DNA of 38,035 nt from assembly GCA_029866155.1 (NCBI GenBank), contig JARWZW010000017.1, forward strand, positions 1 through 38,035, written 5' to 3'. Below, in pieces: positions 16,736-28,956 of this stretch (position 1 is its first letter; each line of letters begins with the position of its first letter). Made by a program: the position numbers and the translations under genes. The notes beneath the pieces were generated by a model, which ran no database searches, was not told the origin of the DNA, and saw only the letters and a program-made list of their open reading frames with translations. The stretch comes from Caulobacter sp. (GTDB lineage Bacteria > Pseudomonadota > Alphaproteobacteria > Caulobacterales > Caulobacteraceae).

Positions 16736-17652
16736 GGCAGGGGCGCTCCCCTTGCTGCGGTCAGGACCTCGTACCACTGGGCGCGACTGAACCGGACCTC
16801 CACCGCCCTGGCCGCCTCACGGATTCGCGCCGGCGTCTGGGATCCCACAATCGGAACGGCGCCGCTCGGGTGGGCCATGACCCAGGCCAGGGCGGCGGCC
16901 GTCAATGGAACCGACTGTTCCTCCGCGATCCGGGCCAGGACCGCGGCCACCGCGCCGGACCGACTGTCGCCCGGCGTGGCCAGCCGTCCGCCGGCCAGGG
17001 GCGACCAGGCCAGCACGGCCAGATCGTGCTCAAGGGCCTGGTCCAGCACGCCGTCTGACAGGCTGTCGATGGCCAGGGCTGAAAACTCCGGCTGGACCGA
17101 AACCAGGGGCATGGGCAGGTGAGCCATCAGGGCGGCGGTCTGGCCCGGTCCATGGTTGGAAACCCCGAAGGCGCGGACCTTGCCCTGGGCCAGGAGGGCC
17201 TCGAACGCCCGCGCGATCTCGGCTGGATGGGCCAGGTGATCGGGCCGGTGAATCTGCCACAGATCGATCTGTTCTATCTTCAGCCGGCGCAGGGAGGCCT
17301 CAACGGCCGAAGTGATGTAGTCGCCGCTGCTGTTGTAGGGGACGCCCATCTCGATACCGCCCTTGGTGGCCAGGACGAACCGGTCTCTCAAGGCCGGCGC
17401 CTCGGCCAGAACCGCGCCAAGCAGGGCCTCGGCGGCCCCGAAGGGTTCGCCATTGTCCGGGCCATAGATGTCGGCCGTATCCAGCAGATCGATACCGACC
17501 TCCAGGGCGGTCTCGACCAGGCCTCGGGCGGCCTTGATGTCGGTTCCGCGAAACCGCCACATGCCCCAGGCCATGGGCGAGACGGTCATGCCGCTCTTGC
17601 CGAGGGTTCTGCGGCCATGCGACAGGCCGGTAACGGTGGGCGCAGCAGTCAT
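16732..17652 (-). CDS. Aldo/keto reductase
   Basis: 306-residue NADPH-dependent aldo/keto reductase with a TIM-barrel fold. The catalytic tetrad is intact: D58 and Y63 in DTADIYG, K97 in LATKGG and H135 in QIHRPD. The NADP-binding end reads AWVMAHPSGAVPIVGSQTPARI. ATG 17652 follows GGAGG and matches the family N-terminus (GKSGMTVSPMAWGMWRF). The much longer open frame extending to 18732 is antisense to the next gene and is rejected. Its stop overlaps the LLM monooxygenase start, so the two act together. It may reduce or oxidise the aldehyde or ketone made by the monooxygenase (inference). It is divergent from a Gfo/Idh/MocA gene across only 36 bp. Confidence 0.93.
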   Translation of the reverse strand: MTAAPTVTGLSHGRRTLGKSGMTVSPMAWGMWRFRGTDIKAARGLVETALEVGIDLLDTADIYGPDNGEPFGAAEALLGAVLAEAPALRDRFVLATKGGIEMGVPYNSSGDYITSAVEASLRRLKIEQIDLWQIHRPDHLAHPAEIARAFEALLAQGKVRAFGVSNHGPGQTAALMAHLPMPLVSVQPEFSALAIDSLSDGVLDQALEHDLAVLAWSPLAGGRLATPGDSRSGAVAAVLARIAEEQSVPLTAAALAWVMAHPSGAVPIVGSQTPARIREAARAVEVRFSRAQWYEVLTAARGAPLP

Positions 17653-17688
17653 CTGCAGCCTCCAGGGCTTGGGGTTTGGATCGGGATC

Positions 17689-18765
17689 ATGGAAAAACTG
17701 CGGTTCGCCATTGTCGGTGTTGGCATGATGGGGCGTGAGCATATCCGCAACCTCAAACTCCATCCCGAGGCCCAGATCGTGGCGCTTCAGGATCCGGTCG
17801 CTGACAGTCTGGAGCGTGGCGTGCGCCAACTGGGTTCGCCGGTCGCCACCTTTTCCGGGATCGAGGCCATGATCGCCGAAGCCCGGCCTGAAGCGGTGCT
17901 GGTGGTTTCGCCCAACCATACCCACCGGGAAGTTCTTGAGCCGTTGTTTGACGCCGGCCTGCATATCCTTTGTGAAAAGCCGCTCTGCACCACCCTGGAG
18001 GATGCGCGCTGGGCGGCGGACCGGGCGAAAACCCATGCCGGGGTTTTCTGGACCGGCATGGAATACCGCTTCATGCCGCCGGTTGGCCGGTTCATGGAGG
18101 CCGTTCAGGGCAGCGATATCGGGCGGCTTGTTCAACTGTCCATCCGTGAGCACCGGTTCCCCTTTCTGGTCAAGGTCGGAGACTGGAACCGGTTTTCCCG
18201 CAACACCGGCGGCACCATGGTCGAGAAATGCTGCCATTTCTTCGACCTGATGCGGGCCATCGTCGGCAGCGAGCCGGTCCGGGTCTATTGTTCGGGCGCC
18301 ATGGATGTGAATCATCTCGATGAGCGCTACGGGGGCGAGACCCCCGACATCATCGACAACAGCTTCACCGTCATCGACTTCGAAAATGGCGTCCGGGCCA
18401 TGCTGGACCTGAACATGTTCGCCGAAGGCTCGGAAGAGCAGGAGGCCCTGACAGCCGTGGGCCACATCGCCAAGCTGGAGGCCTTCATCCCCTCCGGCGA
18501 CCTGGTCCATTCGCCTCGGGTTCCCCTCGGCCAGCCCAAGCTGCCGGTGCGGACCCATGTGGCGGTCGATCCGGCCATCCTTGAGGCCGGCACCCATCAT
18601 GGCGCCACCTATTTCCAGATCGCCGCATTCATCGACGCAGTCCGGGGGCGAGGCCCTGTCCAGGTGACCGCCGATGATGGCCTGAGAGCCGTAGCCATGG
18701 GTGTCGCCGCCGAGACCAGCGCCCGGGAACACCGGGTCGTCACCCTCGCGGAGCTGGGATTCTAG
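17689..18765 (+). CDS. Gfo/Idh/MocA family oxidoreductase
   Basis: 358-residue NAD(P)-dependent dehydrogenase. The Rossmann motif FAIVGVGMMGREHIRNL sits at the start, PNHTHREV follows, the catalytic E96-K97-P98 motif is in HILCEKPLC, and GGTMVEKCCHFFDLMR carries H183, the second active-site residue. The C-terminal half is the beta-sheet substrate domain. Family members oxidise or reduce hydroxyl groups of sugars, inositols and sugar acids. A few act on dihydrodiols or related alicyclic compounds. ATG 17689 fits the Rossmann start. The frame reading in from 17119 is antisense to the aldo/keto reductase and is rejected. It is likely co-regulated with the divergent reductase/monooxygenase pair. 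Confidence 0.92.
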   Translation: MEKLRFAIVGVGMMGREHIRNLKLHPEAQIVALQDPVADSLERGVRQLGSPVATFSGIEAMIAEARPEAVLVVSPNHTHREVLEPLFDAGLHILCEKPLCTTLEDARWAADRAKTHAGVFWTGMEYRFMPPVGRFMEAVQGSDIGRLVQLSIREHRFPFLVKVGDWNRFSRNTGGTMVEKCCHFFDLMRAIVGSEPVRVYCSGAMDVNHLDERYGGETPDIIDNSFTVIDFENGVRAMLDLNMFAEGSEEQEALTAVGHIAKLEAFIPSGDLVHSPRVPLGQPKLPVRTHVAVDPAILEAGTHHGATYFQIAAFIDAVRGRGPVQVTADDGLRAVAMGVAAETSAREHRVVTLAELGF

Positions 18766-18771
18766 TCCGGG

Positions 18772-19695
18772 TCAGACAGGCGCAGCGTCCTTGGCATAGC
18801 CGGCGTAGCTATCCTTCAGGGTCGCGTGATTGAGCAGCATCTCGGCCTTCTGCCGCTCGCCCGCCGCATCGAAGATCCGGGTGCGGACCCAGTAGGATTC
18901 CGTCCGGCGGCTCTCGGCCAGGGCGACGATCTCGCGGCGGATGCGGTAGGTCTCGCCGACGAACAGCGGCCCGTCGATCATCCGGATCTCCTGGTCGGCA
19001 AACAGGCCGACCGCCGGGCCCCGGACCGGAAACTGCGCGATCCGGCTGGAATATTCAGCCAGGACGCTGACCATTTCCAGCGGGATGATGGCCCGGCCCC
19101 AGGGGGAGGTGGCATCGTCGCTGTACCACGGCGAGGTCTCGGTGATCACCGCCAGCTTCTGGCTCAGGGAAAAGGGATAGAGGGCGCCCATATGCTGCTC
19201 CGGCGCCATACAGACCAGTTCGTCCTCGGCCCCGGCCATGCCGACATGCAGGTCGGCCAGGATCAGCAGGTCTTGCGCCGGACGCAGGGCGGCCATGCGG
19301 GTCTCCAGCAATGTCTGGCCGTGATCGGGGCCCAGACTGGCGCTGGCCTCCAGTACGGGCGTGCCGTCGGCCTTCTCCGCCCAGACCCGGGTCCGGGTCG
19401 CGCCCGGGGGCGGAACCTCGGCGAAGGCCCTGACCGCCTCTCCCTCGACCACCATGTTCAGGTAATGGGACGAGATGCAGCCCCGCTCGAACCAGGCCTG
19501 GCCCCAGATCTGGGACAGCAGGGGCGGGAACAGGCTGAAATGGGTCGGCCCCTCGATGGGACCGGCGCGGAAACCCAGCTTCTCGGCCATGGCGTCGTCA
19601 TGGATCGAGCTATGGCCGCCATATTCCTGATCGGCCAGCATCTGACGCGGCTCACGCAGGGGACCGCTGATGATCAGGGGAGTGTCGAAGCTCAT
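18772..19695 (-). CDS. MaoC/hotdog-like acyl dehydratase family protein, catalytic Asp apparently missing
   Basis: 307-residue protein with two hotdog-like halves. The segment GGHSSIHDDAMAEKLGFRAG, ending PIEGPTHFSL, matches the MaoC hydratase-2 segment G-D-x-N-P-L-H-x-D...A...G-F...G. Here the histidine of SIHDD is kept, but the position of the catalytic aspartate is G. The second half contains GLFADQEIRMIDGPLFVGETYRIRR-like hotdog strands. ATG 19695 is the family-like start. Upstream in-frame sequence passes through a 15-bp tandem repeat and is not coding. It could be a hydratase with a shifted active site, a thioesterase, or a binding protein. It is divergent from an acyl-CoA ligase, which suggests work on the same CoA ester. 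Confidence 0.78.
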   Translation of the reverse strand: MSFDTPLIISGPLREPRQMLADQEYGGHSSIHDDAMAEKLGFRAGPIEGPTHFSLFPPLLSQIWGQAWFERGCISSHYLNMVVEGEAVRAFAEVPPPGATRTRVWAEKADGTPVLEASASLGPDHGQTLLETRMAALRPAQDLLILADLHVGMAGAEDELVCMAPEQHMGALYPFSLSQKLAVITETSPWYSDDATSPWGRAIIPLEMVSVLAEYSSRIAQFPVRGPAVGLFADQEIRMIDGPLFVGETYRIRREIVALAESRRTESYWVRTRIFDAAGERQKAEMLLNHATLKDSYAGYAKDAAPV

Positions 19696-19760
19696 GGTGG
19701 TTTCTCTTGAATCGGGTGACGCCGTCGCCGGCGCTGCCACCGTTCCATGCCAGGCCATCC

Positions 19761-19793
19761 CTGCCAAGTCGGGCCCTGCCAAGTCGGGCCCTG
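19761..19793. repeat. 15-bp perfect tandem duplication in divergent promoter region
   Basis: CTGCCAAGTCGGGCC occurs twice back to back (19761-19775 and 19776-19790) followed by CTG of a third start. It lies in the 224-bp space between the divergent MaoC-like gene (start 19695) and acyl-CoA ligase (start 19920). It could be a regulator site duplicated for cooperative binding or a recent replication-slippage event. Confidence 0.6.
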
Positions 19794-19919
19794 GGTGGGT
19801 GGGAATGGAATGAGCTCGCAGAGGCGGTCCGGAATCGCTAGCTTGAGGGTCGAGGCCAGACTGCAGACCGGCGCCAAGACCGGTTCGTTCAGCGGCCAGG
19901 ACCGGGGGGATACAACCGC

Positions 19920-21638
19920 ATGAAACGCCTTGACGCGCTTGCGCAACTGACAGCCGCAGGACAGCCTTATGAACTGGTCGAGACCAGGATCGGGGATCGA
20001 GCCTGCAGGGTGTTCCGCAATGCGCCACAGACCCTCGGCGAGCTCTACGCCTCGACCCGCAGCGACCAGCCATTTGTAGTCTATGGCGAGGAACGCCTGA
20101 GTTTCGAGGCGGTCTGGATCCAGTCCTGCACCCTGGCCGCGGCCCTGGTCGAGGACTATGGCGTCGCGCCCGGAGACAGGGTTGCGATTTCCATGCGCAA
20201 CTATCCGGAATGGATCATCGCCTTTTCGGCCATCACCGGCATCGGGGCCGTTGCGGTGGCGATGAACGCCCTCTGGCAACCCGAGGAAATGGCCTTTGGC
20301 CTTTCCCATTCCGGGGCCAGGGTCCTGCTGGCCGATTCCGAAAGGCTGGATCGTCTTGCCGCCAGTGCGTCTGCGCCGAGTGAGCTGGCGGTGATCGGAG
20401 TCAGAACCGGGGGCGCTGTCCCGCCGGGAGTCCAGACCTATGAAACAGTGATGTCCAGGCCGGCGGTCGACGCCATGCCAGCAGCCGCGGTCCTGCCGGA
20501 TGATGACGCGATCATGCTGTTCACCTCCGGCTCCACCGGCCATCCCAAGGGCGCGGTGTCCACCCATCGCAATGTGATCAGCGCCCTGCTGTCCTGGGAA
20601 CTGGACGCCCATGCTGCGGTCCTCATCGGCCTTGTGTCGGCGCCCGCCGAGCCGGCGCCCCAGACGGTCGCCCTGTTGGGCATTCCGCTCTTCCACGTAA
20701 CTGGCCTGCATGCCGTCTATCTGTCCTGCTACCGCGCCCAGCGTCGTCTTGTGTCGATGTACAAATGGGATGCCGCCGTGGCCGCCGATCTGGTTGAACG
20801 GGAAGGAGTCACCCACTTCACCGCCCCGGCGGCCGTGACGGGCGATCTGATCGATCCGGCGGCGCGCACCGGGCGGGACCTCGGCACCCTCGCCCAGATC
20901 GGCGGCGGCGGCGCGCCCCGGGCGCCGGAACAGGTCCGCGCCATCGACCGGGTCTTCGCCAGCGCCCGACCGGCGACGGGCTGGGGCATGACCGAGACCA
21001 ACGCCATCGGGGTGGGGATCGCCGCGCGCGATTATCTCGACCATCCCGAAAGTTCCGGCCAGGTCTCGGCTGTCCTCGACCTGCGCATCGTCGATGAATC
21101 AGGCCGGGTGCTCGGTCCCATGGAGCGCGGTGAACTTCAGGTGTGCGGCGCCTCGATCATGAAGGGCTACTGGAACCGTCCGGACGCCAATGCGGAGACC
21201 TTCGTCGATGGATGGCTGCGGACCGGGGATGTCGCCTATGTCGACCCCGACGGCTTCGTCTACATCGTCGACCGCATCAAGGACCTGGTGATCCGCGGCG
21301 GCGAGAACATCGGCTGCGGCGCTGTCGAGGCCGCCTTGCTGGAACATCCGGCCGTCCAGGAAGCAGCGGTCTATGGCGTTCCGGATGCGCGCCTGGGCGA
21401 AGAGGTCGGGGCGACCCTCTATGTCAGCCAGGCGGTGGAAGAGGCCGAGCTCCGGGCCTTCCTGGAGCCGCGTCTCGCCCGGTTCCAGATTCCCCGCTAC
21501 TTCCGCATCACGTACGCGCCCCTGCCGCGCATCGCCTCCGGCAAGATCCTCAAACGCCAGCTCCGGGAGGAGGCAGCCGCTCTCCTGGAGCATGTTCCGA
21601 TAAGTGGGAAGCGGTTATCGGATCGAGACATGCTCTAA
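19920..21638 (+). CDS. Acyl-CoA ligase whose C-terminal 16 residues are encoded by a palindromic repeat
   Basis: 572-residue ANL-superfamily acid:CoA ligase. It has the P-loop FTSGSTGHPKGAVSTHRNV (about 201-219), GIPLFHVTG, ATGWGMTETNAIG (about 352-364), GWLRTGDVAYVD, DRIKDLVIRGGENI at the hinge and the catalytic lysine K542 in ASGKILKRQLRE. Proteins of this family usually end soon after that motif. Here the frame continues AAALLEHVPISGKRLSDRDML, and its last 16 codons coincide exactly with the palindromic repeat 21588-21635, followed at once by TAA. Catalysis should be unaffected because the lysine lies 30 residues from the end. It is divergent from the MaoC-like gene. The substrate is unknown; the motif set suggests a medium-chain, long-chain or cyclic carboxylic acid. 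Confidence 0.93.
   Translation: MKRLDALAQLTAAGQPYELVETRIGDRACRVFRNAPQTLGELYASTRSDQPFVVYGEERLSFEAVWIQSCTLAAALVEDYGVAPGDRVAISMRNYPEWIIAFSAITGIGAVAVAMNALWQPEEMAFGLSHSGARVLLADSERLDRLAASASAPSELAVIGVRTGGAVPPGVQTYETVMSRPAVDAMPAAAVLPDDDAIMLFTSGSTGHPKGAVSTHRNVISALLSWELDAHAAVLIGLVSAPAEPAPQTVALLGIPLFHVTGLHAVYLSCYRAQRRLVSMYKWDAAVAADLVEREGVTHFTAPAAVTGDLIDPAARTGRDLGTLAQIGGGGAPRAPEQVRAIDRVFASARPATGWGMTETNAIGVGIAARDYLDHPESSGQVSAVLDLRIVDESGRVLGPMERGELQVCGASIMKGYWNRPDANAETFVDGWLRTGDVAYVDPDGFVYIVDRIKDLVIRGGENIGCGAVEAALLEHPAVQEAAVYGVPDARLGEEVGATLYVSQAVEEAELRAFLEPRLARFQIPRYFRITYAPLPRIASGKILKRQLREEAAALLEHVPISGKRLSDRDML
21588..21635. repeat. 48-bp palindromic repeat of alphaproteobacterial type, inside the ligase C-terminus
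   Basis: Outer arms GAGCATGT (21588-21595) and ACATGCTC (21628-21635) and inner arms CCGATAA (21597-21603) and TTATCGG (21615-21621) are perfect complements, with the loop GTGGGAAGCGG between the inner arms. I recognise this layout from dispersed palindromic repeats of many alphaproteobacterial genomes (memory, not a search). It is exactly 48 bp and in frame, so it supplies 16 codons of the ligase and ends right before its stop. Confidence 0.8.
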
Positions 21639-21648
21639 CCCTTTGAAT

Positions 21649-21700
21649 CAGAGCCTGTTTTTCCGTCATGATCGGTTCGATCATAACGGAACGGGCTCTG
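21649..21700. terminator. Second inverted repeat, likely bidirectional terminator between ligase and gltD
   Basis: Outer arms CAGAGCC (21649-21655) and GGCTCTG (21694-21700) enclose TCCGT (21662-21666) paired with ACGGA (21686-21690) and ATGATCG (21668-21674) paired with CGATCAT (21678-21684) around a 3-nt loop. A T run sits at 21658-21662. The stem lies in the 116-bp gap between convergent genes and follows the 48-bp repeat, so the two seem to form one composite element that may end transcription in both directions. Confidence 0.65.
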
Positions 21701-21754
21701 GCTGCCGGATAGGAGGGCGGCCGGTCGCGAGCGATCGCGGCCGGCGCCCTGCTG

Positions 21755-23206
21755 TCAGCGGGGAAGCTTGCTGACGCCCATCAGGTGCTTGTCGATGGCC
21801 TGGGCGCACTGGCGACCCTCACGGATGGCCCAGACCACCAGGGACTGGCCGCGCCGCATGTCGCCGCAGGCGAAGACCCGGGGGTTGGTGGTGCGATAGT
21901 CGCTGACCGAAGCCTTGACCGCGCCCCTGGCGTCGAACTCGACCTCGGCCTGCTCGGTGAAGTTGGTCTGACGGGGCGAGACAAAGCCCATCGCCAGCAA
22001 AACCAGGTCAGCCTTCAGTTCGAAGCTGCTGCCGGGAACCTCCTGCAGCACCTGTCGGCCCTGGTCATCGGCCACCCAGGTCATGCGCACGCATTCCAGA
22101 GCCGTGATCCGGCCATCGACGCCGACCGCTTGGCGCGTGGCCACGGCGAACTCCCGGTCGCAGCCCTCCTGATGGCTGGACGAAGTCCGCAGTTTCAGGG
22201 GCCAGTCCGGCCAGGTCAGCATCTTGTTCTCGCAAAGCGGCGGTTCCGGCATGATTTCCAGCTGGGTGACCGAAGCCGCGCCATGACGATTTGAGGTGCC
22301 GATACAGTCGGACCCGGTATCGCCGCCGCCAATCACGACCACATGTTTGCCGGCCGCCGAGATGCCGCCCCTGGGCGCCGCGCGGGACTCGTTGTCCCCT
22401 GCATTGCGCTTGTTCTGCTGGACCAGGAAATCCATGGCGAAATGGATGCCGTCCAGCTCCCGTCCGGGGATTTCCAGGTCCCGGGGCTTCTCGGCGCCGC
22501 CGGCCATGACCAGAACATCATAGTCGTCCAGGATACGCTGCACCGAGACATTGACGCCGATCTCGACGCCGGTCCGGAAGATGACTCCCTCGGCTTCCAT
22601 CTGGGCGACCCGCCGGTCGATCAGGTGCTTTTCCATCTTGAAGTCCGGGATTCCATAACGGAGCAGGCCGCCGATCCGGTCGTTCTTTTCGAACACTGTC
22701 GGCGCATGACCCGCCCGGGCCAGTTGCTGGGCGCAGGCCATTCCGGCCGGACCCGATCCCACGACCGCCACGCGCTTGCCCGTGCCACGCGGAGAGGGAC
22801 GGGGCTCGATCCAGCCCTCCTCCCATCCCTTGTCGACAATGGCGCATTCGATCGTCTTGATCGTCACAGGTGTGTCGATGATATTCAGGGTGCAGGACGC
22901 CTCGCAGGGCGCCGGGCAGACCCGACCGGTAAACTCCGGGAAGTTGTTGGTCGACTGCAGGTTCTCCAGCGCCGTCCGCCACTGGTGCTGGTAGACCAGA
23001 TTGTTGAAATCCGGGATCTGGTTATTGACCGGACAGCCGCTGTGGCAGAACGGAATTCCGCAATCCATGCAGCGCGAAGCCTGCTGGTTCAGGGTCTGGT
23101 CGGCCAGGGGAACAACAAACTCGTTCCAGTTTTCCAGGCGCTTTTCCGGCGCCTCATAGACGCGGTCCTGGCGTTCGATCTCAAGGAAGCCGGTGGGCTT
23201 GCCCAT
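21755..23206 (-). CDS. gltD: Glutamate synthase [NADPH] small (beta) subunit
   Basis: 483-residue FAD/Fe-S protein that passes electrons from NADPH to the large GltB subunit during conversion of glutamine plus 2-oxoglutarate to two glutamates. The N-terminal [4Fe-4S] region shows [20 protein letters not shown] and CPAPCEASC. The FAD fold is [19 protein letters not shown], the NADPH fold is [20 protein letters not shown], and the end reads [21 protein letters not shown]. Length and order are those of the family. It starts 24 bp after gltB with GGAG upstream, so both subunits come from one transcript, and translation yields the cytosolic GltBD complex. Confidence 0.97.
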   Translation of the reverse strand: MGKPTGFLEIERQDRVYEAPEKRLENWNEFVVPLADQTLNQQASRCMDCGIPFCHSGCPVNNQIPDFNNLVYQHQWRTALENLQSTNNFPEFTGRVCPAPCEASCTLNIIDTPVTIKTIECAIVDKGWEEGWIEPRPSPRGTGKRVAVVGSGPAGMACAQQLARAGHAPTVFEKNDRIGGLLRYGIPDFKMEKHLIDRRVAQMEAEGVIFRTGVEIGVNVSVQRILDDYDVLVMAGGAEKPRDLEIPGRELDGIHFAMDFLVQQNKRNAGDNESRAAPRGGISAAGKHVVVIGGGDTGSDCIGTSNRHGAASVTQLEIMPEPPLCENKMLTWPDWPLKLRTSSSHQEGCDREFAVATRQAVGVDGRITALECVRMTWVADDQGRQVLQEVPGSSFELKADLVLLAMGFVSPRQTNFTEQAEVEFDARGAVKASVSDYRTTNPRVFACGDMRRGQSLVVWAIREGRQCAQAIDKHLMGVSKLPR

Positions 23207-23230
23207 GGGGGTGTCTCCGACTTTGAGGGT

Positions 23231-27865
<4,635 letters not shown>

Positions 27866-27888
27866 CCGGGGTATCCTTGGAGTCAGAA

Positions 27889-27918
27889 CAACGAAAAACG
27901 GCCCGGTCGCAGCCGGGC
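27889..27918 (-). terminator. Intrinsic terminator-like hairpin just upstream of gltB
   Basis: On the minus strand GCCCGG-N6-CCGGGC (27918 to 27901) is followed by CG and five Ts (27898 to 27894). It lies 24-53 bp before the gltB ATG. It may end transcripts from the crotonase gene ending at 28084, or serve as an attenuator in the gltB leader, depending on where the gltB promoter lies. Confidence 0.6.
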
Positions 27919-28083
27919 TGAAAGGCATATAGGTCGCGGCATTAGCGGTAAGGCCGCCAAGGGGGCAATCGGTAATTTATTTCCACATTCTGATGCGACG
28001 TTGCACCACGCGGAGATAAATTGCGCAAATAGCGATCTTCAGGGGCGATGGTGATCCAAATCCGCCCAACGCGCCCGAACCCG

Positions 28084-28884
28084 CTACCGCCCCTCGAACA
28101 CCGGGGGCCGCTTCTCGACAAAGGCCAGCGAGGCCGCCTTGTGGTCGTCGGTCATCATGGTGCGAACCATGTGGATCGCCTCCATGTCCATCACCTGGTC
28201 CAGGTTCCCGTGTTCCGCCAGGCCGAGGTTCTTCTTCATGTAGCCGATGGCCGCCGTGGGCAGGCTGGCCAGCCTGCGGGCCATCTCGCCGGCTTCCCGG
28301 GCCAGGTCCTCGGCCGGCACGGATCGGGTTACGATACCGAGACGGGCCGCTTCGGCTCCGGTGATGACATCCGCCGTGAAGTACAGTTCCCGCGCCTTGG
28401 CCGATCCCACCAACTGGGTGAGGAAATAGCTGCCACCGTAATCGCCGGAAGCGCCGATCTTGGAGAAGGCCGTGGTCATCTTGGCGTCGTTTGAGGCGAT
28501 CCGCAGGTCACAGGCCAGGGCCATGGACAGGCCGGCTCCAGCTGCAGCGCCCGGAATCACGGCCAGGGTCGGCTTGGGCATCTGGTGCAGCCAGCGACTG
28601 AAGTCCATGCGGGCCCTCAGGCCATGGACCCGTTCCTCGAAGGATGGTGGTGTCACGCCGGCTTCGGGGGCCGCGACAAAACCTTTCACGTCTCCGCCGG
28701 CGCAGAAGGCGCCGCCGGCCCCCGTCAGCACCACCACCCGCACGCGGGGATCGGCGGCAAGCCGGGGCGCAGCCTCGGACAGGGCGGCCTGAAGCTCTGC
28801 GGTGAGGGCGTTGCGGGCTTCTGGACGGTTCATCGTCAGGGTGGCGACCCCGTCTTCCAGGGTTTCGATCAACTGGTCGGTCAT
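28084..28884 (-). CDS. Enoyl-CoA hydratase/isomerase family protein, both crotonase glutamates replaced
   Basis: 266-residue crotonase-fold protein. ATG 28884 has AGGAGG six bases upstream and MTDQLIETLEDGVATLTMNRP is a typical start. Visible motifs are MNRPEARNALTAEL, GAFCAGGDVKGF and GAAAGAGLSMALACDLRIAS. The hydratase glutamate in GG-C-E-L is S here (GLSMALA), and the second one is replaced in FSKIGASGDYGGSYFL. An aspartate in SGDYGG could serve, as in PaaG-type isomerases, so a double-bond isomerase or ring-opening role is likelier than hydration. It ends the minus-strand run that includes the MFS transporter (72 bp upstream). A terminator-like hairpin lies about 170 bp downstream. Confidence 0.9.
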   Translation of the reverse strand: MTDQLIETLEDGVATLTMNRPEARNALTAELQAALSEAAPRLAADPRVRVVVLTGAGGAFCAGGDVKGFVAAPEAGVTPPSFEERVHGLRARMDFSRWLHQMPKPTLAVIPGAAAGAGLSMALACDLRIASNDAKMTTAFSKIGASGDYGGSYFLTQLVGSAKARELYFTADVITGAEAARLGIVTRSVPAEDLAREAGEMARRLASLPTAAIGYMKKNLGLAEHGNLDQVMDMEAIHMVRTMMTDDHKAASLAFVEKRPPVFEGR

Positions 28885-28956
28885 CAGGGCCTCCTTGGGC
28901 GACGGTCGTATGGATTGAACTTCAGGACAGGGTTTGTCCTGCATTCCGGTCCGTCG

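Noticed and set aside
17653..18732. N-terminal extension of the aldo/keto reductase to 666 codons
   Set aside because: The extension is antisense to the Gfo/Idh/MocA gene. ATG 17652 with GGAGG upstream gives the normal family length.
28011..28045. Possible NtrC-like half site (TGGTGCA on the minus strand) upstream of gltB
   Set aside because: The partner half is at the wrong spacing and poorly matched, and no sigma-54 promoter (GG-N10-GC) with it was convincing.
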